In this document: one piece after another, positions 35,235 to 47,626 of the stretch
Layout: every line of letters begins with the position of its first letter
Numbering within the stretch: position 1 is the stretch's first letter
Origin: Lineus longissimus
Taxonomy: Eukaryota > Nemertea > Pilidiophora > Heteronemertea > Lineidae
Assembly (NCBI RefSeq): GCF_910592395.1
Contig: NC_088317.1
Location: forward strand, 18,770,039 to 18,834,038
Direction: 5' to 3'
DNA length: 64,000 nucleotides
Translations under genes and position numbers: made by a program
Notes under the pieces: generated by a model
The model's database searches: none
What the model saw: only the letters and a program-made list of their open reading frames with translations
What the model was told of the DNA's origin: nothing

Positions 35235-35710
35235 AGAATACAGTGGGTTTGGGCCTTGTCTTTTACACCTAAATGGACGAAGTCATAAAAGGTGGACATA
35301 GTCTCCTCCGCTCTGACCACATTATAGAAACTTCTTTTAAGATCTGAGACTTGATTTGGCAGTCTGTGATGGTGCGGCATTTAGCCCGCAGACCAGATAA
35401 CGAGGGAACAACCAGATCAAGTTTCCTATAGCAGTCACCACAGACGATACCGTGGACATTACGCAGGCTAACGGGGTCTAGTGCAAGTTCCAAATGGCAG
35501 CCAAAAACGATACCATGAACTATAAACAGGCTTATTACAGGCGCTAGTAAACTGGCCAGTATACTGTCTTGCCCTGTCTTAAACTGCCTCGGTCGCCCTA
35601 AAGTGTCCGGAGCCAGCAACTTTGATCATGCCCGTAATCATACTAGTCCACGTGCCGAGGGAATTGTCAGCAAGACTAGTCTGGACGGTATCCATCACCC
35701 TGGCTTTACA
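35235..35710 (-). pseudogene. Decayed duplicate of 3' exons of the LRR-gene C-terminal region
   Basis: The minus strand repeats, in order, parts of exons 17 and 18 of the gene at 8678-18888. Matches are DNSLG plus VAGSGHFRATE against DDSLG plus IAGSSDFKETV, then CRTITDCQIKS against CRTITDCPIKT, then FYNVVRAEETMSTFYDF against FYAVVRVAKTMANFADY. A stop at about 35579, a frameshift between the last two blocks and an internal codon deletion show it is dead. Part of the intervening intron also aligns (GTTAGCCTGCG and AATGTCCA), while most of that intron is missing, so this arose by DNA duplication and not by retroposition. It lies about 17 kb from the parent, in opposite orientation. Confidence 0.75.
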
Positions 35711-36924
35711 GGCCTCCGTAATAAGCCGTGAAAATCGGCTTTTTGTGAGGAAAAGAAAGATACACAATCGAGGTTGCAGGAGATGTCGGTGCAAGATTCA
35801 TTTTTATTCTTCCAAGCTCGTGTGATTTCTATGGGATGTTTTGAATGGGCCGCCAAGATCCAATAAGTATCCTGCGCAGATTGGTATGAAACTTCTTTTA
35901 TACCATACCACGAAAGTCAATAGAAGATGATTGGATTGGATGCTACCAGAGTCTGCGCCAACAACAAGTGGCATAACTGCTAAGTATACCTTTGACGAGT
36001 ACTTATATCCAGGGACCGCTTACGTTTGTAAACATCGGACACTTTGCAAGTTCTCAAGTGATCATATTTGAGTGGATGCTGCTGTGACTACTGTTTTTAT
36101 ATATTCCATGGATGAAACCTATCATAAAAAGTGCTGGATATAATCTAACGGAAGATATGACCTCTGGTGTTTTATTTTCCTGATGATTAAATCGTAGCAC
36201 TATAGAAATATGTGTCAAGAACGTAAACACACCATCACCAGTGCGAAAATGATAAGGCCGTGCTCTTTTGTAACCTTCAGCTGTTGATTGCTTTCAACTC
36301 CTTCAACCACTCAAAGGAGGTTTGAATCATTTCTGAAACAGTTCGCTGTTCCCGTTACTTTGTGCTTCCCTGTATAGGTTAGCATCAACGCAACAACAGA
36401 CTGTTCAAGAAATACAGAAAAGTGCTGTCACCCGGCGCAGTTACCTTCCCTCCACATCTATTCAGTTTCTGAAGTTGTAAGCAGCAGGCCTGTCCTTAAA
36501 GACATTTAGATGAGTCGGATCTTGTGTTCAGCACTCGTTAGATTGGCGGTGTTGAAAGTTTGTTCAATAAAATAGATTAATAACACCAAAACTAAGTCTT
36601 ACCAGGAGTTTCCGCTCGAAACCCCGAATGATGTGGACAAAAACATTTACAAATGGACGAAAGGCTGGTTCTATCTAATAAGGGGCATGTAGCTTTGATC
36701 TTCGGTCATTTAATCTGTGCTTTATTACCAAACACTTATCCAACATGAAACGTTTCACTATTCCTGAAACTTTAGACCGATCAGGTATCACCCTTATGCA
36801 ATCATGACACCTGCAAAACTCAGCTATTTCAGTAAATTATTGCTGAAGGATTTCAACGAATATGGGTTCAGGGGACCAGCATTCACCAGCATTTATCACC
36901 GAGTTTCCCGTGCTGACGGAGTGT
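35711..36924. other. Spacer between pseudogene and PAN-like gene
   Basis: Apart from the 3' untranslated region of the minus-strand gene ending at 36925, which probably reaches the AATAAA at 36721-36726, I see nothing recognisable here. Confidence 0.5.
36721..36726 (-). promoter_or_regulatory. Candidate polyadenylation signal AATAAA (minus strand)
   Basis: TTTATT on the plus strand reads AATAAA on the minus strand, about 200 bases beyond the stop codon of the gene at 36925-39140. A normal position for a polyadenylation signal. Confidence 0.5.
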
Positions 36925-39140
36925 TCAACGGAAAGCCAACACGGGCCGATAGATCGTGACTAAACCTGCTGCCCTCTTCTTCACTTGCACAATATCGCCC
37001 CACCATCCATGGCCTAGAAACATCAAATCTTGTTTAATTGCACTTGGGGCTTGTATATCAGGCTTAATGAACTTCTTTTTACGTTTAAAACAAGAGAGAT
37101 CAACACTATTCAGAAGGAGCATTTTGCGACCCAACAATACGGTAAGGATGAACCGCTCATTGGCTTCATCCATAGATGCGGAGTTTGGCGTGGCCCGTAA
37201 CCCAAGTCCTGGGTATATGACAGGTAAGCATTGCCTGGCGTATGATATGTTCTGCCAGTGATAACAGACGCGTATTGGTTTACCGGTGCCGCCGGTTAGT
37301 AGTATGATGACATTGCCTTCTCTATCCGCCGAAAATAAAGCCAATCTTCTTTTGTTGTCTTCAGCTATTTTCCGCACGTTACCCAGTGTTATGTTGACGG
37401 CATCTATGAATGGGGAAAACAAGAATATGTTCACCTACACGCGCAGTCAATGACCTTTAGATATCGCATGTTGTCTGATGAGCCTTAAGAAAACGGTCAT
37501 GACGGTCAGCAGACTGGAAGAATCAACTTAAATTATATTTTTGCAACAAAATTCAAACACTTTTAACATCATTGAAGTTGCAACCTGAAAGTTTATACTA
37601 TTACAGAGTATCTACCGTTCTTGTGTGAGAGAAAAACTTGTTTGGGGCTGGCAATGTACCTACCACTGCTGTTTGTTCTGCTTTCGTCATACCTCACCAC
37701 AAGATCCTTCCTATAATTCCTCCCCTCGTATATCTGTATCTGAGCCAATACCGTGACTGATCCGTACTTGAGCAGTTTCATCAGCTTCAGCGCTGTGCAT
37801 TCATATTCCTGCGGACAGGGCGGATTCATGGGAATCACCGGGCCACCGGTCTCCTCGAGTAACTGGTAAACATCCCAACGTCCTTTGGATCGAAGAGCAA
37901 GTTCTTCCCCGTAAGAACAAACCACACTCACTTTGTGTTTCAATTCAAACACCTTCTCCAATACATATTCACCATAACGGGTTAGTGACAGCGAAAGTAT
38001 CGTGAAAACTCGGCCAACGTTGGCGTAAATTATGACGTAGTCTGCATGGTTCTGGATACCTACACGAGTCCTCCTTCGTTGTCGTTTAGTCATCTTTAAG
38101 ATGGATGTCATGTCGATGTCTTGCTGGAAGATATATCCATCTCGTGGTCGCCCTAATATAAACGGAAAGACGACGAACATAGACGGTACCCAAACTTACA
38201 AAGTTCAACTGTAACAGTCCTTTAAGGAGTTGTTTTGAAGCTGCGTTGATGAGAACAGCTATGTATTCTTCCATTGAGTAGATGAATAGCTGATGAGATT
38301 TGAACACATGACCTGACCGTATAACTTCACATCGCGCACCGCTTGCCGGCATAATACAGTATAATAGGATATTATTGGTGAATATGTTACTGCAAGGGTC
38401 ATCTCCGCTATCCCTTTAACCTGAAACTGTTAGCCACTCCCCCGAGTCCCATCACTCTGGCCTAATGAAAACAGATTAACAGATGTTTTTACTTACCAAC
38501 CATTGCCTATTTAGGGAATTGTAAAAGGATATGCAAGTAGTAATGGTCAGAACATCTCGTTCAGCACAGTATGCCCCTTTATTGTAATTTTGAATGATCC
38601 TATTTGGAGGTAGGGTCCTGCTGGTGTATTTCATGTCGTTCCTGTTCCACTAATACAAACATGGTGAGAAAGTCATCCCTTACAGCTTACAATACGATTG
38701 ACTCAAGATTACCCTACCTTTGTAACCATAATCCTTTCAGTTGAAGTGCTGTTTCTGTCTTTGATCTCTCCATAGTTGGCGCACGTCTTGACATCCCTGA
38801 CTTCCCTGTACCCGACTATATAACATCTACAATACGGCCCAGCTCTCTCGTAAAGGAAGGCCAAGCGCACGTAGCCCCTCAAACAAGCCACGGCGCAGTC
38901 AACCGTTGACCTCGTAGAGGACAGCTCGCGGAAGAAATATTTGTTATAAACCTTGATCTCGACGTAACCATATTGGATTGTTATCATCCGCGGCCGCCCG
39001 TTTGAAGCTTTACTCGGCTTCACCACACGGATGGTCACCAGGACGACGCACATGCAAGCAACGATGGCAGTTGAAGAGGAGATTCGACGTGTTTTGAAAT
39101 GGACAGACATGTACGTGTTGACTTGAATAGCACGCGACAT
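36925..39140 (-). CDS. Predicted type II membrane protein with PAN-like segment, 4 exons
   Basis: Predicted 518-aa protein of unknown function. Exons: 39140-38713, 38389-38200, 38123-37664, 37403-36925; summed length 1557 nt, all phases consistent. A short basic N-terminus is followed by one hydrophobic segment near residues 22-40, as in a signal anchor (cytosol-N, lumen-C). Residues about 55-125 have clustered cysteines (VDCAVACL, YCRCYIVGY, VKTC) and the spacing of a PAN/apple-like module. The remaining 390 residues are mixed alpha/beta with no motif I recognise; the final exon includes LLTGGTGKPIRVCYHWQN and ends in FLGHGWWGDIVQVKKR. Intron 2 is only 76 bases. The exon 1 donor GG|GTAATC was chosen over the adjacent AAG|GTAGGG because only it keeps frame with exon 2. 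By topology it could be a Golgi or cell-surface protein, but that is inference. Confidence 0.75.
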
Positions 39141-40587
39141 GACCTTTATTAGCTAGTAATGGAATAGCTGTGATGAAAGGATATTTTCACTTATTGCTTA
39201 GGAATGATTCCTTTGACATGCTTGATGGTCTGAGGTAGTTTTTAGGATAATCTTTTATAGGTATATATATCGAAAGCCTTCCACTGTAGTCCCCTTAATC
39301 ACTCCTTTCATCTATTAAATGATTGAAAACAAACCGACCATCTGATCGACAAAATTGATTTAACGAAGAGCTTTATCATTTGAAATTATTGTCGATTCAT
39401 GCCGAATAGTCTCCTCAACGAAACTGCATCGCGTGCATTTGCTTGCAATCAGATAGTTTGGTTCAACACGAAGATCCGGTCAAGAGCGCTTCTGTCGATC
39501 GATTCACGGTCTGCTGAGCAATTCCATCCCTTTGACTCTCACACGCATCAGTCACGTGACATACTTTGTTGAATATGTCAGTTATTAACCGTCTAAGCCG
39601 ACAAACGCCAAAGCGACTCTGATCGGAGAGGTTTTTCTACGATCTGTTCTGGGTTCGTGTTTTAGATACTCGCTTAAATTCACGTCGGGCAATCTGGTAA
39701 TGCATATCTCGCGAGATCGATAACTGTATGAAACGAATTGATGAAAGTAGCCACAATGATGATTTTGTACCCTAAGGCAGTTTTGTCCTTTGTGTTCACA
39801 TGGCTTCAGCGAGTCTAACACCATGAATTAGACGGAGTATAATAGGTTAATGGTTTGCTTTCATTTCCATTATCCGCGTGATTACAATAGATTTTGTTAT
39901 TAAAACACATCTTGAGATCAGTCTCTTTGTTAGAAATGTCATTCATTTAACTGCTTTAGAAACAATATAGAAAAAGATCAATACCGAAATCAACGTTGTT
40001 TCATTGCTCGAGATACGCACCAAATCTGCAGTTGCCTAAGGTTGTTGGCGGTTGGGCGACAGGAATATGGAATCTAATGAAGTGACGATTGGCTGATTAT
40101 TCGAGGTCACACGAGATATGCCAGTATATCGGTTCAAAACTACACCTCCATATGTCTATACAGTCCCTCTGACTCCATATTAGAGTACTTTTATTTAGAA
40201 AACAATTCTCTCGTTCGATTGTTGGAAGGGATGGGTTAATTACAATCCTATCTCTATCAGTTGCCACTGAGCTGTCAACACCATGTTCCTCAAATGCCTC
40301 TTTGCTGTCAGGGAGATATGTCGGCTTGTCGAAGTAGCGACAAGAGAACGTCATGTATGAGAGATCTGCCTCATTAATGGGGGAATGGCATGGGGGAGGG
40401 GGGGGGGGGGGGGGGGGTTGGCGTTCAAAGAAGTTCTCAAAGATGCGACATGAAGACGTTGTATTGTGATAGAATTCCCTCATAAATGGCCTATTGAGGT
40501 TGAAGGCGAAATCAGAGACGATCCAGGGGTGCGGGATCTGCTGTGTCATTTGTCAAAACTTCTTTTCGATACATTAGACAGCTCCGT
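39141..40587. other. Intergenic region upstream of the PAN-like gene
   Basis: Presumed promoter region of the minus-strand gene, then anonymous DNA up to the 73-bp satellite. It contains a guanine run at about 40392-40418 that produces a false polyproline frame. No exon is supported. Confidence 0.5.
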
Positions 40588-42996
40588 TTCATGGTAGCGG
40601 AGCGTTGTTTCGCTATACTGGCCTCTGGGTTATGAGTCCAGCACGTTCCCACCGCGCGTTTACATGGTAGCAGAGTGTAGTTTCGATGTACCGGCCTCTG
40701 GGTTATGGGCCCGGCACACTTCCACTGCTCGTTTACATGGTAGCAGAGCGTTGTGTCGATGTACCGGATTCTGGGTTATGGGCCCGGCACGTTTCCACCT
40801 CCCGTTTACATGGTAGCAGAGCGTTGTTTCGATGTACCGGCCTGTCGCTTATGGGCCTGGCACGTTTCCACCTCCCGTTTACATGGTAGCAGAGCGTAGT
40901 TTCGATGTACCGGCCTGTCGCTTATGGACCCGGCACGTTTCCACCTCCCGTTTACATGGTAGCAGAGCGTAGTTTCGATGTACCGGCCTCTGGGTTATGG
41001 GCCCGGCACACTTCCACCTCCCGTTTACATAGTAGCAGAGTGTAGTTTCGATGTACCGGCCTGTCGCTTATGGGCCCGGCACGTTTCCACCTCCCGTTTA
41101 CATGGTAGCAGAGCGTAGTTTCGATGTACCGGCCTGTCGCTTATGGGCCCGGCACGTTTCCACCTCCCGTTTACATGGTAGCAGAGCGTAGTTTCGATGT
41201 ACCGGCCTGTCGCTTATGGGCCCGGCACACTTCCACCTCCCGTTTACATGGTAGCAGAGCGTAGTTTCGATGTACCGGCCTGTCGCTTATGGGCCCGGCA
41301 CACTTCCACCTCCCGTTTACATGGTAGCAGAGCGTAGTTTCGATGTACCGGCCTGTCGCTTATGGGCCCGGCACGTTTCCACCTCCCGTTTACATGGTAG
41401 CAGAGCGTAGTTTCGATGTACTGGCCTGTGGGTTATGGGCCCGGCACACTTCCACCTCCCGTTTACATGGTAGCAGAGCGTAGTTTCGATGTACCGGCCT
41501 CTGGGTTATGGGCCCGGCACACTTCCACCGCTCGTTTACATGGTAGCAGAGCGTAGTTTCGATGTACCGGCCTGTGGGTTATGGGGCCAGCACGCTTTCA
41601 CCTCCCGTTCACATGGTAGCAGAGTGCAGTTTCGATGTACCGGCCTGTCGCTTATGGGCCCGGCACACTTCCATCTCCCGTTTACATGGTAGCAGAGCGT
41701 AATTTCGATGTACCGGCCTGTCGCTTATGGGCCCGGCACGTTTCCACCTCCCGTTTACATGGTAGCAGAGCGTAGTTTCGATGTACCGGCCTGTCGCTTA
41801 TGGGCCCGGCACACTTCCACCTCCCGTTTACATCGTAGCAGAGCGTAGTTTCGATGTACTGGCCTGTGGGTTATGGGCCCGGCACACTTCCACCGCTCGT
41901 TTACATGGTAGCAGAGTGTTGTGTCGATGTACCGGCCTCTGGGTTATGGGCCCGGCACGTTTCCACCTCCCGTTTACATGGTAGCAGAGCGTAGTTTCGA
42001 TGTACCGGCCTGTCGCTTATGGGCCTGGCACGTTTCCACCTCCCGTTTACATGGTAGCAGAGCGTAGTTTCGATGTACCGGCCTGTCGCTTATGGGCCCG
42101 GCACACTTCCACCTCCCATTTACATGGTAGCAGAGCGTAATTTCGATGTACCAGATTCTGGGTTATGGGCCCGGCACACTTCCACCGCTCGTTTACATGG
42201 TAGCAGAGTGTTGTGTTGATGTACCGGCCTCTGGGTTATGGGCCCGGCACGTTTTCACCTCCCGTTTACATGGTAGCAGAGCGTAGTTTCGATGTACCGG
42301 CCTGTCGCTTATGGGCCTGGCACGTTTCCACCTCCCGTTTACATGGTAGCAGAGCGTAGTATCGATGTACCGGCCTGTCGCTTATGGGCCCGGCACGTTT
42401 CCACCTCCCGTTTACATGGTAGCAGAGCGTAGTTTCGATGTACCGGCCTGTCGCTTATGGGCCCGGCACGTTTCCACCTCCCGTTTACATGGTAGCAGAG
42501 CGTAGTTTCGATGTACTGGCCTGTCGCTTATGGGCCCGGCACGTTTCCATCTCCCGTTTACATGGTAGCAGAGCGTAGTTTCGATGTACCGGCCTGTCGC
42601 TTATGGACCCGGCACGTTTCCATCTCCCGTTTACTTGGTAGCAGAGCGTAGTTTCGATGTACCGGCCTGTCGCTTATGGGCCCGGCACGTTTCCACCTCC
42701 CGTTTACATGGTAGCAGAGCGTAGTTTCGATGTACCGGCCTGTCGCTTATGGGCCCGGCACGTTTCCACCTCCCGTTTACATGGTAGCAGAGCGTAGTTT
42801 CGATGTACCGGCCTGTCGCTTATGGGCCCGGCACGTTTCCACCTCCCGTTTACATGGTAGCAGAGCGTAGTTTCGATGTACTGGCCTGTGGGTTATGGGC
42901 CCGGCACACTTCCACCTCCCGTTTACATGGTAGCAGAGCGTAGTTTCGATGTACTGGCCTCTTGGTTATGGGGCGAGCACGCTTCCACTGCGCAGC
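40588..42996 (+). repeat. 73-bp satellite array, 33 copies
   Basis: Head-to-tail units carry GTAGCAGAGCGTAGTTTCG, TGTACCGGCCTGTCGCTTAT and GGGCCCGGCACGTTTCCACC. The word TACATGG recurs at 40661, 40734 and so on to 42924, exactly 31 x 73 bases, so there are no net indels. Two main sub-variants alternate (CTGTCGCTTATGG and CTCTGGGTTATGG; CACGTTTCC and CACACTTCC) and recur in blocks, suggesting multi-unit duplications. A degenerate flanking copy follows at 43030-43121. Frames of 67 aa in the array are repeat artefacts. Confidence 0.97.
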
Positions 42997-43029
42997 TTTG
43001 CTGGATGAGACGAGATGTGGAGCTTGCAG

Positions 43030-43121
43030 TTCTTGCTCCGTTACATGGTAGCAGAGAGCAAGAGCGTAGTTCCAATCTACGGACCTCAGGGCTCAGTACA
43101 CTATTACTGCGCCGCGACCGA
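43030..43121 (+). repeat. Degenerate flanking copy of the 73-bp satellite
   Basis: Contains TTACATGGTAGCAGAG, AGCGTAGTTCCAATCTACG and GGGCTCAGTACACTATTAC. It is closer to the single copy at 23828-23920 than to the array units, so it looks like remaining ancestral sequence at the array edge. Confidence 0.7.
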
Positions 43122-44185
43122 AATATCATGTATTAGAATCGATCACGTCGTTGATCATTCGAATTGAAATAGACCATGGAGCAGTTATACAGCAGTTATA
43201 AAGTCTAACCTGCCTACATCTATCGAGCCTTATTTCAGAAAGTAACACAAAGAAGGAATAAGAAAATCCTTATTCCAGCTTCTGGGATGCCGGAACACGC
43301 CAGATCCTTCTTAATCGGGGTATCTCCATTCGTTAAACTAGAGGCACACACCGCCGCCTGATGAACACTATCCTACCGCCCACCAGCTATCGACCGAGTC
43401 TGTCAGGAACATCAATCCTTTCAGGACGCAACTTCTGATATCAGTATTTCAGTCCCAGGGCGATATTTGACTACCAATATGCTGCCTTATGTAAATTTAA
43501 CACAATGTAAGGTATCTCTTCCCTCCAATTTTACTTAGTCATTCCAATGTCTGAATAAAACATCTCTTATAATGAGGAGATCCCCATGGCGTTTAACAAG
43601 AACCGACGACCACTGTTTGATCAACTTTACCGTGCCACCCACCAGTTATTGACCGCCTATCGGAGACATCGAACGCCTCAGGAACGCTTACTTTTGATAT
43701 CAATATATCAGTCCTTGAGCGATATTTAAGAATCCATTTGATATGCTGATTTCAAACAGGCTTTCAAAAAACCCAAAATCTAGCGTTTCTATGTTGAAAC
43801 CCGGTAATGTAATTTGCTAAAAAAGGCAAGGAGAAAAAACAAGCACTCTAAATGAATGGGATAATCATCATTCGTGAGTGGAGCTTTATTCCATTCTGCC
43901 CTGATACCAAAGATGCTTCAGTCATATGCCACTCGCACTAAATACCACATGTACTAATTAAATTAATCGGTTTCCAAGGCAACGTCACCATGGGAATACT
44001 ATACGCCAGTAGCTGATCAGACCCAGTGATAAATAAAATGAAAGTGGAGGCTAACAAGAGTTGATATCCGGAGAGTTGAGTGCCTCGGCTCATTGTTGTA
44101 CACTTTTGGCAACAAACAGTGTTTGGAACACAACTATTGAAACTACTTTTTCTGTGAAGCGGCACTTCACCGCTTCAGTGTTAAC

Positions 44186-44237
44186 ATGAAGATAAATGTT
44201 TCGTTGTTATTCATACTTCTGTTAATGGCGGAAAATG
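44186..44237 (+). CDS. Candidate signal-peptide first exon
   Basis: An ATG in AACATGA context opens a 17-codon hydrophobic leader (MKINVSLLFILLLMAEN) and ends in phase 1 at a GTATAG donor. Length, composition and phase resemble exon 1 of the LRR gene at 8678. A phase-compatible acceptor exists at about 45935 (TTCCCAG), giving a cysteine-containing peptide, but no family is recognisable, so the rest of the gene is not established. Confidence 0.3.
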
Positions 44238-46400
44238 GTATAGGTTTACCCAAAATAGTGAATTGTTATCTTATGAGGAAATTATTTGAAAATAGATAAA
44301 GGCCAAAAGCCTTTTTATTTTCTAGGGGCGTAATGCAGTAGTGTATTTTGAAGAACCCATTAACTTGGGAATGTATTACTCTAATACTCGATCTACATGA
44401 AGCTCTGGTCGTGTTTGGTTCATTGACGCCTACGCGAGCGGAAGAGCCAGACTGCACCTTTCAACGTCACGTGGCTGTGTGGAAATTGCGTTGGCGTCGG
44501 AAATATGAGCCACAATTTGCACCAGTAACCACCGCAGTCTTTGTTGTTGAACTCCCTCAATTCTGGGATGGTTCATTAATCAGAATGCGTCACGAAATAT
44601 CAGCTTCTACATTGATTTCCATTAAGATGTCAGGGACAACTGTGCGGTAATGACTCCGACCATCAGACCAGTATAAAAACGTCCATTCTCTATTGCTGGT
44701 ATTGATCAATAGGTTGCATGCCATCAGTTAGAACATCTTAGGTACCAGGGTCCATCGCATATCACTCCTTCTCTAGCTGTGTTTCCGACTCTGATAATTT
44801 TGGGCGGTTTGAGATTAAATCGAAGACTATTACATCCGGATCCTCATCAGATGCCCCAACTGGTGTCCATATTAACAGAGCAAGAGTAGACGCTGAAAGA
44901 ACGCTAGCATGCAGCTTGGTGGAAATAAGAGATGTTATGCACGTTCGTCTCTCTTTGTTTGACTGTCATTGAAGGCAAATCATCCGCTGATCAACTTATT
45001 CCTTGGTAATTCCTGACACCTAAGCCTGATGATGATATATCATTCTGTTTATCTGCTGCCGTAGGTTCGGGCGGAATCAGAGACGATGCATGATTGGATA
45101 TCACCAGGATATTAATCAGCCATGACGTTGTTTACATGCACGGTTTTAATACCCGAGCTCATGTCGCACTTCATCTATGGCGAAAACTGAATATGCTCTT
45201 AATTTAGAATATTCAAGAATGTTACGGGAAAAAAAACCTACAGAAGGTTTCGACCTTGAGTGAAAGAATGACTTGCGATGAGACTTTTCGTTATCTTCAT
45301 GCGGCAAATTGCCTCCTCGTTAGGCCTTTTCACTTCAACACCTTTTATCTTACTACAAAACCACGTTAGGCAAAGCTTAAGCACATAAACGATCAACCAA
45401 ATCACACTTACAGTAGAAAACCAACCCCTAATTGAATTCCTGACACGACAATACAGAGACCAGCTCCCGAAGCTTCAGATGATAAATTTGATCGCAGAGT
45501 TTAACTCAAGACGACCGACTGATTTTCTATCTTGATTCTATTCTTATTTTCTTTTCGTCATGCGCCGTGGGGACGGAGGGTTTGCCGATCCCTCGCGTCT
45601 AATCATGAGTCAACACCATGGTTGGAAACGAGAGGTATGGCGGGTTGTGTTAATTGATGGCAGGCTCGGGTTGCTCTCCTCTATCCGGGAGATAGATTGG
45701 TCACCTGCCAGAGGGTTCAATGTGCATAATGGAAATGAATGTTGACCATATACAACGCAGACACTTGGCGTATGTGTTTCCTGGACCATCAAAAATTCGA
45801 TATGACCAAAACACCTTAACTTGACAGCGCTATAGTAGTTAACTTCCCCTTTGACTTAAATGTATTTGTCTGAAAGAGTATTTGATAATTATAATGAGAT
45901 TGTATCGGACCTCTTAACATGATTCGTGTTCCCAGACAGTCAATCCTGCCCTCATGACAAAATTTGCAGTTCTTCGGAGTTGATTTTTCTTCTCAATACA
46001 GTTGGTCATGGAGGCATGCTTCATGAGGCCAAGCAAGTCCTTGGAGAGGCTCCTTCTAATCTTTCTTTACAAGAAGCACATACTGAGGAGACCCAGGACG
46101 TATTATAGGCGAGGTAAATTCTAACATCGCCACTGATTCACATCCTCTATGCTTCTCACGTCTTGCTGAGGGTCTGTGGGTTGACTATGACACACTGGGG
46201 AATGAGCGTCTTGGAGAAAAAGTGATTCCGGTGAATTAGTGATAGCATTCTCCTGAACCATGAAATGTTCTGTTGAAGAAAGGCATAATATCAATGCACT
46301 GAATGCAGTGACACACAGCGCAAAACTCGCTCCACCATCCTGGAATGACCAGACACTGATTTCCAACCAGTTCTTTTTCGAGAAGACCAGTCACTGACTT

Positions 46401-46443
46401 CCAGCAAGCTTCCAGCAAGCTTCCAGCAAGCTTCCAGCAAGCA
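46401..46443 (+). repeat. 11-bp tandem repeat
   Basis: Four consecutive copies of TTCCAGCAAGC, nearly identical. A simple minisatellite with no function evident. Confidence 0.85.
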
Positions 46444-47552
46444 TTTGGTGTCGTTTTCACCATGGGTGACGCATCTTGCAATATCAATTGTGCTTAATGC
46501 GCTTTTCTCACTCGGGCATCTTTTCTGTTTTCCAGGAAGCATACATTTTTTTTCGTTAAAATTTCCGATTACAGAATCTTCCAGTATCATACTTCCACAG
46601 AAGTACGGACATCATATGATGTTCTGTTAGCATTTGGTGTCTTTAGAGGTCAAAAGGCAGACCAGCTTATCATTACGTGCATTTGGTAGCGATATCATAA
46701 CAAACAACGAAACCTCGAAAATTCTCAATCTTAAATATTCTTCAAATTGTCGCAGAACATCTTGTCATACAAAATACGTAGTATTGAACTGACTGAAAGA
46801 TGAAAAAATTTCTGTTCAAAATTTTTTTTTCACTTGTTTTTTTTCCTGCTCAAAATGAAGCAACATCATCAGTTCAAAAACTTTTTGACTTTGAAAATTT
46901 TTCAGAATTTTTAACTTGCCCGAAAGATTGGCCGTGATAGTGTACTACACAAAATACCAGGGCTACCGCGAGACTGGTTCATCAATTGCATATGCCGGTG
47001 AAGGAAAGCAGTGGAGAGAGATGCGTAGGGTCGATGAGAGGCAAATTGAGAGGTGAATGAAATCCGACACATCTACTGTGGCCCAGAACTTGCTTATTCA
47101 ATTTGATGTTCCAGTGTGACCTTTAACACTCATTGACATGATACACCAATCAGGTGGTCGTATCCCTCCTTGAATACTGGCAATTAGCCCGTGTCACATG
47201 AGACGTATCTTACGAAGGAGCACTAAAGCCCTGGCTCGGAGGTGATAACCACAGCATCAGCCAACTCTAATTGACCTCGCCCCTGATACTATTGGCAAGG
47301 GTAGATTAGCCAAGAAACAGCGAATTGGAAGAGGGCGATCGTTATTGGTCTTAATCCCTGCAGGATTCTGGTTAGGGTTGCACCAATTAAAAGAAGAGAA
47401 AAGACACAACGTCCAGTTGTTGACATTTGATTCCTAGGTCTGCCTGATTATGTCACTTTACTCATTGTGATAGCGCCAAGTGATTTGCCAAGTCCCCACA
47501 CACTCACACCATTTGCAACTCCAAGGCCTGGTTGCCAGAAAGCGTGTTGGCT

Positions 47553-47626
47553 TTTAACATCATGCTGACATGTAGTATCATGTACATCAATGCACATGTA
47601 ATAACATGTGGACATGATGTTACGAG
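47553..47626. repeat. Hairpin-forming palindrome
   Basis: Left TAACATCATGCTGACATGTA and right ACATGTGGACATGATGTTA are near reverse complements across a short interior that is itself rich in ACATGT. Probably a small foldback element. Confidence 0.65.

Noticed and set aside
40097-40549. 150-aa minus-strand frame with polyproline
   Set aside because: It depends on a guanine run, and its flanks show no domain or splice signals.
40686-43136. Repeated 67-aa and 86-aa reading frames as a protein family
   Set aside because: They appear only because the 73-bp unit is open in one frame. There is no splice or start context and the period is not a multiple of three.
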